Shown here piece by piece: positions 45,120-54,484 of a DNA stretch of 64,000 nt; position 1 is the stretch's first letter; every line of letters begins with the position of its first letter. The notes beneath the pieces are model-generated. The model did not search any database and was not told the DNA's origin. It saw only the letters and a program-made list of their open reading frames with translations. Position numbers and translations under genes: made by a program. Source of the stretch: Zarea fungicola (lineage: Eukaryota > Ascomycota > Sordariomycetes > Hypocreales > Cordycipitaceae); assembly GCA_900169235.1 (NCBI GenBank), contig FWCC01000075.1, positions 62,001-126,000 of the forward strand. The letters run 5' to 3'.

Positions 45120-45260
45120 TTAGCAGTTGTTGCAGATCAAGTACTCCTCATGAGGAGCAGTAGCGGCAGCCTCCTTGGCGGCATAGGCATCCTCGACCGG
45201 GACAGCAATGGCAGTAGCAAACATGGCAAAGGCCACGGCGAGAATCTGAGAAGTGTTCAT
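45120..45260 (-). CDS. 46-aa secreted peptide; candidate RiPP precursor
   Basis: A gene of 47 codons including the stop, ATG at 45260, TAA at 45122-45120. Residues 1-19 are a clear signal peptide (MNTSQILAVAFAMFATAIA). A short hydrophilic, Ala/Glu-rich leader (VPVEDAYAAKEAAATAPHEE) is followed by the C-terminal heptapeptide YLICNNC at residues 40-46. A minus-strand TATAAAG at 45357-45363 lies 97 nt upstream. The Tyr-x-Ile spacing at the start of the terminal segment resembles cores of dikaritin-type fungal RiPPs, and two UstYa-type genes lie 1-3 kb away. There is only one core-like segment and no dibasic Kex2 site, unlike most described precursors, so it may instead be a small secreted peptide or signalling molecule. 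Expression and processing are unproven. Confidence 0.6.
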   Translation of the reverse strand: MNTSQILAVAFAMFATAIAVPVEDAYAAKEAAATAPHEEYLICNNC

Positions 45261-45275
45261 GTTGACGAAATTTAA

Positions 45276-45327
45276 GAGAATGGAATGATTATTGATACGT
45301 TATGAGAATGGAATGATGGTTGATACG
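45276..45327 (+). repeat. 24-bp tandem duplication in the leader of the peptide gene
   Basis: Two copies of a 24-bp unit beginning GAGAATGGAATGAT (45276-45299 and 45304-45327), 28 bp apart and identical at 22 of 24 positions. They lie between the TATA element and the ATG of the 46-aa peptide gene. Confidence 0.7.
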
Positions 45328-45356
45328 ATGCTGCTTGACGAGGAGGGATGCTGATG

Positions 45357-45363
45357 CTTTATA
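45357..45363 (-). promoter_or_regulatory. TATA box of the peptide gene
   Basis: TATAAAG on the minus strand, about 97 nt upstream of the ATG at 45260. Confidence 0.55.
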
Positions 45364-46251
45364 CTTGAATTCTAAATGTACTCCGACTCACAACTTGCTT
45401 ATCGCATATGGAGCTTATCACTTTGAAATGGAATATTTACGCAAATAGAATCAGCGAGAACTGATAAAAGTGGTACCGATCATCCGTAGCCATGCAGTGA
45501 CGGTCTCTGTTCCTATTGTCATACGACTGGCATACCGTCTTGGTACAGCGGTACCCTTGCTTGACAACCAAATACGGATGTGGCATTATTCGTAGACGAT
45601 TGGTTCCATCTGATCTACAAGCTGACGTGAGACCCGTTCTGACGCGAAATTCCTCGAGCTACCGAGACGATTCACATTAGACTGTCCTTTCTTTTTGCGT
45701 TACGGTGCCGTAACGGACCCTTGTGCCTGTCTTTCTTTATAGGAAAAACAGGAAGTATGGTTGGAGAAGACACAGTTTCTTACCAAACGTTAAGGGCAGT
45801 ACATGTACTGCTACTAACCTTTGAGGAACTTATGAAAGCATATTTGTGAAGAAAATGACTATGCTACCATAGAGACAACCTACAAGCAACTGCTTCCGGC
45901 GATATTAATTCCCATGCTCCGCCCAACAACAGTTTATGGTAAGAATTTAGTGAGACGGGGGGATATGTAACATGCACCTTAATCACTTGTGGGGTGCTCA
46001 TTTTTGATCCTAGTGATAAGGCGCAAGGAAAATCATACACAATCCCACACATTGCGGGTCGCCTCTTTTAGTTTAGGCTTCCATTAGCTGTTATTAGCCA
46101 TCTAGGCACCCGAATATGCAATAATGCAATGTCAGCTTCGTAGCGAGAAGAGCGGTGGGAGACTGTGAACGTGTCGTATTCCACTCACTCACAGTTCGAG
46201 CCTTCAGCTCCATTTGAGTTTAGCCATTGAGATTTACGGCAAACAAGTCCA
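45364..46251. other. divergent intergenic region
   Basis: Upstream region shared by the 46-aa peptide gene (-) and the first UstYa-type gene (+). No further open frame is convincing. Confidence 0.5.
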
Positions 46252-47042
46252 ATGGAGTCACCCGCGTCTTACCACGGCTGTCAAAATTGCAGCTCAAAAT
46301 GCGAGGAAAAGGCACCTCTAGTTAAGAGAGGAATGACAATTTTGCTCATACTCTCACTGGTGGCTAATGGCCTATTTGTAGCTGGATTCGGGTTCTGGCG
46401 TCAAAGACCATTGACAAGCAGCCATGCCCCTGAATTCAATACGGAGATGTCGTTTGGCGAGTCTGACCTGCGCTACCAGTCCCTCAACTACGCATACGAT
46501 GATCTTTGGAGTGGTAAATTCAGTATTGCAAATGGCTCTGGCATCCTCGATCTGCCGGACAGCGAACACAAAGAGGGGCTTCAAAAATTGGGCGGCATTG
46601 CCATGTGAGCTGAAGCTATCTATAGACACCACTGTATAAAATTGCTGAATAATTTTCAGGTTTCACCAACTTCACTGCCTTTGGATACTTCGCAGTGATA
46701 TCCGCAGCGCAGTAAATGGAGAAAGTATTGCCACAAACTGGGTTGATGCCGGCCATGGAAATCATTGTATAGACTATTTGAGAAAGGTAACTTTAATGCT
46801 TCTCCAAAATTTCAACCCTCTGGAAACCACTTTACAGATGTTAACTACGATTCCAGTCAATTTTATGCTATGCAGACCCAACAATTGAAAGACCAAGTGC
46901 CGTGGCAGGTGCCAAGGCAGCCGCAGATGGCGGCATTGCACTAGATATTCTTGGCCATGAGACGAGAAAGTGTCGGAGCTCATCTTTACTCTATGCACTG
47001 CGAGAAAACAAGATGATAAAACAAGGTCCACAGGTAGATTGA
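46252..47042 (+). CDS. UstYa-like (DUF3328) oxidase, copy 1, 221 aa
   Basis: UstYa-type proteins are membrane-anchored, probably copper-dependent oxidases that build ether or C-C macrocycles on fungal RiPP cores and act in some other secondary pathways. Exons 46252-46604, 46660-46786, 46857-47042 (666 nt). The N-terminus is cytoplasmic with one transmembrane helix (about 28-50, MTILLILSLVANGLFVAGFGFW). The lumenal part has YDDLWSG, then HQLHCL at 120-125 and HGNHCIDYLR from 150: the two HxxHC motifs that define the family, 30 residues apart. SILCYADPTIERP and HETRKCRS follow as in relatives. The third-exon acceptor must be CCAG at 46856, not ACAG at 46836, to keep CYADPT in frame. It lies 1 kb from and divergent to the 46-aa peptide gene. 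Confidence 0.88.
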
Positions 47043-47198
47043 GTTTATTTCAGTATTTTCGAAGTTGTACAATTAGTAGCAATGCGATAAATTTGGTGGA
47101 AAGATTACCAGTGAGCAATCAGAAGAAACATAATTAAGCCGAGTGTTGCGAATGTAGTAACTGAATTTAAATCTAAATCACTGTAGATCCAAGTAAAA

Positions 47199-48207
47199 CT
47201 ATATGCTTCTTCTCTTCGAGACAGAGTCTTTCATATCATGACCTGCCGCTGCCATAGATGACAACCCCGTCGTGTTCCTTTGTGATGCCCAATCCTTGAT
47301 CGCTTCAAAATCCCGGCACTTGAATTCCTGTGTACTCGGCAAAGTGTATGCGTTGTGCTCGTGGTCCCAGAGAAATCTCTGTGGAGTCGTGTCAGCGTGA
47401 CACATGAGTGTCAGTCGTAGATGCTCGATGCAGTGGTCTACAGTCATGTTAACGTAGTGCTGGGAGAGAAATTCAAAAAGTACGAACCCATGTGAAATTC
47501 CCAGAACCCAACTTCTTCACCGTTCTGCCATGATAAATGTCGCGGTTCCCATACCTGCTTCCGAAGCATAAGCTACCTACTTGTCAGTACCTGGCCATTC
47601 TTTATGTACAACACTTGGAACTTACCAGACAGTGAAGCTGATGGAAGACATTCAGCTCCACAACGTATTTATTTGGAATCCTCATGTCTTTTGTTGTGTG
47701 TAATGGGAGGCGGGCAGCCTCCGCTGAGCTGATACCGACGACGCCGACTGTTACACACTGTCAGCTGGGCTCGTTGCTCTCCACAGTAGTATTTTATTAA
47801 ATTTACTCACCACTAAGTAGATCTTTCCATGCTTTGTGAAGTGTTTCGGAGGGTCGACCGTGAAAGGCAGTGTCTGTCTTGGGGCCTAGACTCTGCCGTT
47901 GTTCGTTGGCTGGAGGGAAATCCTCAAAAATATCTATAAAAATATCTTTTTAGCGTCAAAACAGTTTTCAAATATCATTTAGACTGGGCGAACCTGGCCA
48001 TGTTTTTTGTATAGGGGCCGGCCTGGCTTTAAGGTACAACATCAAGTACAATAAGAAGAGTGTCAAATGGATAACCCAGGGTGCCCAGGCAATACATCGT
48101 CTCAGGGAGGCGTTCCTGTGCTCGCGGTGCCTGATACTGTTTTCACCTCTGGGTGAATCCGAGACTGTGTCAACTTTGTCATAGAAGGGCTCATTGGCTG
48201 CAGTCAT
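47199..48207 (-). CDS. UstYa-like (DUF3328) oxidase, copy 2, 260 aa
   Basis: Second UstYa-type protein, convergent with copy 1. Exons on the minus strand: 48207-47994, 47933-47811, 47747-47626, 47572-47488, 47437-47199 (783 nt). One N-terminal transmembrane segment (APWVIHLTLFLLYLMLYL) precedes FHGRPSETLHKAWKDLLS, which corresponds to the family's pre-motif region. The defining motifs are HQLHCL at 148-153 and HMDHCIEHLR from 180; the second is created by splicing exons 4 and 5. LTLMCHADTTP and FKCRDFEAIKDWA are typical of the family C-terminus. It is clearly diverged from copy 1, so it is not a recent duplicate; paired non-identical UstYa genes are usual in dikaritin-type clusters. Confidence 0.88.
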
Positions 48208-49928
48208 GGTGGAAAGCTTGGCGAGTACTCTGCTGCTACTCTGCTGCTAGCTTTCAACCACTTCGCCAGTGTTAACTTCAAAGTTCTGTCATTCCACATC
48301 TAGAATAACACGTGGCTGCAAGCCGGGATGCTCATAAATACTCACTTATTGCATCAACTTTGTTATTTAGATTATGAAGATAAACCCCTGTCGAATATTG
48401 ACTTTTTACGGTGGTTAAAGCGGACCAGATCAGCTACTTCTTACTACTGAAGAGAAGGTTGTAGTTCTACAAGTGGAACAATATCTACGGCTGTAAGCTG
48501 AGTCAGATATTGATTGTAAGAGTTGCGATTATAAGTTTTGTCTTTGTGCAATCATCTCAACCAGAGTTGAGACTCCTGCTAAGTAAGTACTTGAAAGCTA
48601 TCTGGTAGAACTAATGTGATGCGGTCTTGTTATTGGTACTGTTTCATTTGTAGCTCTTTGCCTCGTCTGAAATGCAGCAAATGCAGCAACCTTCAACTCA
48701 GTAATCTATTGTCTGAGGCGTGCAGCGATGAGTTTTGATAGCGTCTTTCTTCTTGCAAGTAAACCGTCATAATGAGCGGTTGTCTCCATAAGTGGATGCT
48801 TTGGACAGCTGTCCACAGCTCGACTTACTTTTCTATACAAAACAAATAATGATACGTCGCATCCAACGGAGAGCGCGGCAGACCATGAGCAGTAAATCCG
48901 AGCAGTAAATCCTGCCTCTCGCATTTTGAAAACGACCACACACGCTATACCTAACCTGTTCAACGGCCCACATACCCCTACTAGTACATAATAGTAGCCA
49001 ATCAAGAGTTAGTATTTATTACAACTGTTGGCCACTCTATGTAAGTGCCATTGAGATAGCCTCACTTCCTTGCCAGCTCCAAGTAGTTCAGTTAGCCAGC
49101 GCGGGCGGCGATGAAGATGATCATTTAGGTCCCAGACGACACACATAACCACTATAGCCGGCAATTTGTCATACATAATGCCGGCTTCTGTCTCGCCGGT
49201 GACCCATCAGGGCAACAGCATCAAATTCAGTGGCAACCTCAGTGGCAGCACACCGTTAAACTAGAATTACAATCAATTATTTCTTGGTGTAGTTGTCCCT
49301 GCAAATTTAGGTGGAGAAAATATAAGGGTGTTCTTAATATGGTATAGCGTGTGTGGTCGTTTTAAAATGCGAGAGGCAGGATTTACTGCTCGTAGACCAT
49401 CCCTGATTCATATTATTTATTGCCTCATTCTGCCATGCCGAAGTTAGCCACCCACGTCAAACTGGACTCGCATGATTGGTGCCGCGGATAATTTAGCCAC
49501 TAATAAAGACGATGATGCCGGTTTAGTTCAGGGCCGGAGATACGCCGCCGAAACCTTGCCAGTACCTACCTAATTAGTTGCTTGACTTACTTCCCAAATT
49601 TGATGGTAGAGGGGCTCGTTTGGCGTAGATTACTAGAGCTCCCTCCACTGAGTAAATCCCGGCGGATCTGTGGATATCGGACCAAAAGTTTCCACAGATC
49701 ACCGCGCAATGACTCAAGACCACCCCAAGCACCCTTCCTATTCAGGGTCGAGATCCGTCAAGTGGGATAGAAGCATTTATTAGTGGCTTTGTCTCCTCGA
49801 TGCCCAATAGATTGTCACGAATCCCGAACCTAACCTCTGACTGCTCTCATTAATATTTTGCCCTTTCAGAATACCGAGCCGAGTATCGAGTACACTATTT
49901 GCCGTCTCTCAACCTTCAATACCTAAAC
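48208..49928. other. 1.7-kb region containing an inverted-repeat element
   Basis: Promoter sides of UstYa copy 2 (-) and the 242-aa protein gene (+), divided by the MITE-like element at 48887-49393. No gene is supported. Confidence 0.5.
48887..49393. mobile_element. MITE-like element with 52-bp terminal inverted repeats
   Basis: Left arm 48899-48951 and right arm 49341-49392 are inverted copies differing by a single-base indel (share CAGTAAATCCTGCCTCTCGC and ACGACCACACACGCTATACC). AGACCAT occurs directly at 48880-48886 and 49394-49400, a plausible 7-bp target duplication. The outermost 13 bp of the left arm is duplicated in tandem. The interior of about 390 bp has no coding capacity. Confidence 0.75.
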
Positions 49929-50657
49929 ATGTTGAAGCTATTCCGATCCAAACAGTACAGTCCACTTCCTAATCATCACGACAAGATTGGAGAAGACTCA
50001 CTCGAGCAGAGCGAACCACTCGTCACAGACTCTCAAAACTCGATCAAAAGGACATCACGGACATCACAGTGGCGTGTATGGCGTGTGGCGTTTGGGATTG
50101 CCTTCTGCCTTTTCTGCATTGGCCTCGCCGCTGCCTTCATCTCGGGTAGTTTGTCGCAACTGATTGCCTCCAACCGCAAATGGACGCACTGCGGAAGCAC
50201 AGTAGAGGAAGCCCACGCTCGTGGCTGCCAATATGATGTCATGATTGGCTCGTGGTTATTGCCAGAATGCTTTGATGCTGAACTCATGGAACGATACCTG
50301 GCTGACCGAGATTGGGAATTCTTCCGGGATTCTAACCTGTCGCAAGTTCTTCCCATGGATGAGCTGCGACGCGGAGAGCACAGTTATCCGGTGTGGGCCA
50401 CCGTGCAACAGCATCAATACCACTGTGCCTACATCTGGGAGAAGCAATTCCGCTCAGCCGTAGCTGGCGAACTAATGGATGACCTGTCTGCGAGCGTTCA
50501 CCATACGCACCATTGTGCAACTGGGCTTGCCAATGGCATGCCCGGAGCCAAGGAGAACCTCGCGCTGGCCGTCAAGTACTTTTCATGTGTTCGAGCGGGG
50601 GAAGGAAACCCGAGGAGGGAGAACAATCCCAATAATACACTTGTAAAGATACCTTAG
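49929..50657 (+). CDS. membrane protein with two HxxHC motifs, divergent UstYa-like, 242 aa
   Basis: Single exon with ATG at 49929 (MLKLFRSKQYSPLP). The layout mirrors UstYa proteins: a cytoplasmic N-terminus, one transmembrane helix (about 53-75, VAFGIAFCLFCIGLAAAFISG), then a lumenal domain with HQYHC at 162-166 and HTHHC at 192-196. The spacing of 30 residues is exactly that of UstYa copy 1. The rest is different: CGSTVEEAHARGCQYDVMIGSWLLPECFDAEL and WEFFRDSN are hallmarks of a separate fungal family I have seen uncharacterised, often near secondary-metabolism genes. Likely an oxidase of related fold (inference). It is third in the cluster after two UstYa genes. Confidence 0.75.
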   Translation: MLKLFRSKQYSPLPNHHDKIGEDSLEQSEPLVTDSQNSIKRTSRTSQWRVWRVAFGIAFCLFCIGLAAAFISGSLSQLIASNRKWTHCGSTVEEAHARGCQYDVMIGSWLLPECFDAELMERYLADRDWEFFRDSNLSQVLPMDELRRGEHSYPVWATVQQHQYHCAYIWEKQFRSAVAGELMDDLSASVHHTHHCATGLANGMPGAKENLALAVKYFSCVRAGEGNPRRENNPNNTLVKIP

Positions 50658-52009
50658 CTTGAAAGTTTTTTTACTGTAACTTTTATTCTTATTGTCTTAT
50701 TAGAATAGCGGATGATCAAACCTAGCTTAGATAGTGAGCTGAGAAAGACAAGCAACTTTGGGAAGCCGCAAAGCAGATCAATGTCAAGGGAATTTTTGCA
50801 GCACGCTCTACCATCTCTGTCGCCTAGACCGGGCGAATCCTCCAATCCTCCAATCCTCAGTCTGCTGCGGTGACCAATTTGGCTTCAGGTACAGAGTCAA
50901 TATTGCCAGGATCACTCCTATGAGACTCTAAAAACGCACGAAGTTGCTCCTCTTCAAAAGGTTTACATATTTGCGAAAAGGTCCGCAGTTCGACATGCCG
51001 GCAGTTAGTTAGGTGCAATGATCCCAACTTCCCATGTATCAACTAGTATGACACATTTGGCAAATGAATGAGTGAAATGATCAAGTGGAGGGAGAATTTA
51101 ATACTGTTGACACGTCACAAGATGACGCCCCGGTGCTGACCATACTAGCGTATGGATTGAGTCAACGATTAAGCCAAGATTTTGGCAAACCTAGGTAGTG
51201 GATAGTTTTAAACTTATTCTCACACTACTGGCAAAGCAATGTTTTTGGTGACAATAATTAATAAATCCAGGAGTTTGTAGTCTAAATATTTTTAAAGTTG
51301 TAGTAAATGGTATGGTATCTTGAATCCAAGGTCCAGCCAGCCACGCAGGGCAGATATGATATTAGCATCGTCATTAGAAGACGGCAAACCAACAACTAAC
51401 CTAGCTTCTTACACTGATCCACTGCTATCATGTTTACCCACATCCGACCCTTCTTGTCGTATTACCGAAGTACCGACATCGCTGACGAAGAGAATTTTTT
51501 TAGTAAGATGTAATGTGTCGAGCATGATGACTCGCGAAACATTGTGTGAGAACAGCACCGCGGAAAAGGGTTGTGAACTGTTTCTCGTTCTCCACAACCG
51601 CCTGAGTCCGCGATAAAATGTCAACGTTTCAGAGTTATTGCGCACTATGGGGTGGTCATTTTTAAATGTAAGCAAGTTATCTGATTCTTTTTCGGGGGGG
51701 CGGTGGGGGATGTAGAGTTATTAACTATCAACAAATCGAATAATACCTCTATGAGAGTGGCATTATATTACAGGATCAATCAACTTATTTCCCGCGTAGG
51801 TGATATCTCCTCTTAGCTTAAGAAGAACGAAGGAAGGTGTCTGTCAGCTAGCTAAACGGCTATTATACGTAGTATATGAATAGCAAGAAGATACCATGCC
51901 ATTCGTAATAAGGTAACTTACTTGAACAGGATTGATTAAAATGTAACAATGGCTTAACGTATAAGTGACATTTGGGGTATGCTCTAGGGTAAGCTGGGTT
52001 TTGTCAAAC

Positions 52010-52279
52010 TGTTGTGACTGCTGATGCAGGTCAAGCAGCACTTCCTGAGAGGTACGACTCCTGCCGTGGATACGAGGTCATCGCAGCAGCTGAGGAGAGA
52101 AGAGAGATTTTCCTGGTTATTATTTGCTTTTCCCTACTCCCGAGTTTCTGTATATAGAGGAGGAATTCTTCCCCCAGCCGTAGCTAGATTTGGAATACAA
52201 TCAAGTTACAATAAGCGTGTCTATTGGGAGACACCTCTCTCAGTACCGTGCCCAGTAACTACCTGTGCTCGTACCAACA
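52010..52279. mobile_element. solo LTR of a copia-type retrotransposon (270 bp)
   Basis: Begins TGTTG and ends CAACA, the inverted termini usual for copia LTRs, and is flanked on both sides by the 5-bp direct repeat CAAAC (52005-52009 and 52280-52284). It contains a TATA-like GTATATAGAGG near 52150. No internal element sequence remains. Confidence 0.75.
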
Positions 52280-52947
52280 CAAACAGTACAGTATCTTGTA
52301 TAAGTATCATTAAAGTATGTCACATGTCTACACTGGGCTGCCAGGCCGAACTCAAAAGACTAAAAAGACTAACCACGACATTCACGGTAATGGCTCATTA
52401 GGTCCTACATACCTGTAACAATGTAGGACTCTCAATAGAAAGACTGTTTCTTGGATTGATCGATAAAGACCTAAACTATCTAGACTAGATACTAAAATAC
52501 TTCTTCCTTAAGCACCTATTTGTCTCTCTATTAAACCCTGCGCTCACTGCCTACTCGAACTTCGTGCAGGGCGCCCGTCACTAGGTCTCCTTCGGGCCGC
52601 CTCAGCCTCCCTTGTCTTAATGTTCTCTCGCTGGCTGGCTCGCTGGCTGGTTCTCTGACTGGCTAGGTGGCTGACTTTCTAGCTAGCTAGCTTACTAACT
52701 CATATACTAGCTATTATAATAGTGCACTGTTATCTTATTAACCTACTATACCTAGTCGCGAAGCTGGTTCCGATGCTTTGCACAATTCTTCTTTAATTTA
52801 CCAAAAATATAAGACTTTATACTGGGGGTTTGTATTTATAGAGGCACTACAAAGCACTACCCCTAGGTGTAAGCGTAGGACAGTAACGATCCTCAGTCCG
52901 TTGCGCCAATTCTAGTAAAAGGTTAGGCATTAGTGCTGAAGCGAGTA

Positions 52948-53220
52948 TCAACAATGAGGATAATTACTTCTTATAGCTATAGTGCGAGTACCAACTGGCC
53001 ACTCATTACAACTATCCCCGCCTTTCTGAGGTGGGGGCCCCAGACCTGAGGGTACTCGTACAAAACTCGGAGGGCTTATCGCTGCCTCAATCAAAACTGG
53101 CTCATGGCCCAGGCTCGTGGCCTCTTCAGCTCTGGCTCTTCCGGCTCTCTGGCTGGTACACATAACAAGAGTAAGAGAGTAACTGAAACCCCCCAAAAAA
53201 ATCCAAGTTGAATTTTGACA
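52948..53220 (-). pseudogene. possible retroelement coding relic
   Basis: A minus-strand frame with stretches such as ARAEEATSLGHEPVLIEAAIS and PSGLGPPPQKGGDS reads like a protein fragment rather than random sequence. It lacks a start and an ATG-led context and lies between a solo LTR and a dispersed repeat. Family not recognised. Confidence 0.3.
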
Positions 53221-53243
53221 CGAGTGTGCACCTCGTCGCCCGT

Positions 53244-53340
53244 ACCGGCCGTAGTTAAGAAGTTTATTAGGATTTCTGCGCCATTTGCTAGCCCAGTTCT
53301 TCCAAAACTGGTTCAAGTATTCAGCTAGAGGCTAATTGTA
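53244..53340 (+). repeat. dispersed repeat, copy B
   Basis: Matches both blocks of 43671-43921 in the same orientation but without the 157-bp spacer. Several differences are C/T or G/A transitions. Confidence 0.65.
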
Positions 53341-53464
53341 TGCAACATCCCGATACATACGACCATAGATGTAAGAAAATTCGGGGTCCCTATAGTCCTA
53401 TCATACCAAACCTTTACTCAACAATAACAAAAAAAATCCGCAATAGACTCCAGGGTCATGCCGC

Positions 53465-54484
53465 TTAATCCTTGGAGGTAACGTGCACGATGACTTTACC
53501 GCTGGTGGAGGCTTTCTTTACATGAAGAAAAGCGTCAGCTACGGCATCAAACTCGTACCTTGAGTCAATGATTGTACTGATCGTCCCATCTCCCAGCCAT
53601 CTCGCCAGTTGTTTCATATCATCGTGGTTGTTCTTCGATAAATAGGCGATAAATTTGCGACCGACGCCACCAATACAAGTGGATAGAAACAAAGCTTGGG
53701 CGACGCTGTAAGCATTTTGAATTGATGCAGAGCCGCCGACTGCGACAAAATGACCGTCCCGAATGAGAAAGAAGTCTGCTGTCGAGAAGAAATTTGGCGG
53801 CGAGCTCCCGACGTTGTCGACTACAAGGCTATAAACCTGGCCCTGTTGCTTCAACTGGGACACAATGTCTGATGTTTTGTAGTCAATAATGACGTCTGCT
53901 CCAAGTTCTTGGCAAAGCTTCATCTTTGCCGTCGAGCAGGATGTAGTAATATGGCAGCCAAGAGCTTTAGCAATTTGAATACCAAATGTCCCGGTAGCGC
54001 CAGATCCACCGTTGATAAAAATCCTGTCCCCCGGCTTGACGTAAGGCTTAATGCTTTGCAATGCTGTCAAGGCTGCTGTGGGTGCTCCTGCCGCCTGATC
54101 AAAGTCGAATCCAGGCGGTAATTTGGCGTAGCCGTCGCGGGCCACTATTACATGCTCCGCCAGTGATCCTGGAGCTTTCGTAGGGTCCATACGCGCCAAC
54201 ACAACATCTCCGACAGCCACGTCAGTGACATTGGCTGCAACACCAGCGACTAGGCCACTAAGGTCCATACCAACTGTCTTGGGAAAGGAAGTGAGGGCCC
54301 TGGCGCCAAGACCCATCTCTAGAACTTTGTAATCGGCATGATTGAGGGAAGCACTGACAACTTTGATCAAAACATGTCCCTCCTTGAGTGGTCCAACCGG
54401 CAATCCTAGGTTGTCGACCAGTTTCAATTCCTTCTCTATTGGCCCTGGTGCGGACTGTACCCATGCTTTCATGCCTTTCGCCAT
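53465..54484 (-). CDS. MDR-family quinone oxidoreductase / zinc-less alcohol dehydrogenase-like enzyme, 339 aa
   Basis: Medium-chain NAD(P)H-dependent reductase; relatives reduce quinones or enones and act as trans-acting enoyl reductases. Single exon with ATG at 54484 (MAKGMKAWVQSAPGP). The GroES-like N-terminal half has LNHADYKVLEMG and KTVGMDLSGLVAGVAANVTDVAVGDVV; the Rossmann half has FINGGSGATGTFGIQIAKALGCHI (GGSGATG nucleotide loop) and a TS-S binding region. Cys ligands of the structural zinc are absent, so it is zinc-independent. No start exists farther upstream in good context. It could be a tailoring reductase of the neighbouring cluster, but this is inference from position. Confidence 0.88.
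   Translation of the reverse strand: MAKGMKAWVQSAPGPIEKELKLVDNLGLPVGPLKEGHVLIKVVSASLNHADYKVLEMGLGARALTSFPKTVGMDLSGLVAGVAANVTDVAVGDVVLARMDPTKAPGSLAEHVIVARDGYAKLPPGFDFDQAAGAPTAALTALQSIKPYVKPGDRIFINGGSGATGTFGIQIAKALGCHITTSCSTAKMKLCQELGADVIIDYKTSDIVSQLKQQGQVYSLVVDNVGSSPPNFFSTADFFLIRDGHFVAVGGSASIQNAYSVAQALFLSTCIGGVGRKFIAYLSKNNHDDMKQLARWLGDGTISTIIDSRYEFDAVADAFLHVKKASTSGKVIVHVTSKD

Larger units (their letters stand above)
50658..53464. other. 2.8-kb gene-poor region rich in element debris
   Basis: Holds a solo LTR (52010-52279), a low-complexity CTGGCTGG/CTAGCTAG tract (52629-52690), a possible retroelement coding relic (about 52950-53200, minus) and copy B of a dispersed repeat (53244-53340). No intact gene is present. 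Confidence 0.6.

Noticed and set aside
46252..46608. stand-alone 118-aa membrane protein
   Set aside because: It is only exon 1 of a UstYa-type gene; the HQLHC and HCID motifs appear after two introns.
52629..52690. CTGGCTGG/CTAGCTAG tract as a CRISPR-like or satellite array
   Set aside because: Short low-complexity tract with irregular 4-8 bp words; no spacers and no extended array.
52948..53316. intact 122-aa protein on the minus strand
   Set aside because: No ATG context, runs into a dispersed repeat, and is surrounded by element debris; kept only as a possible relic.
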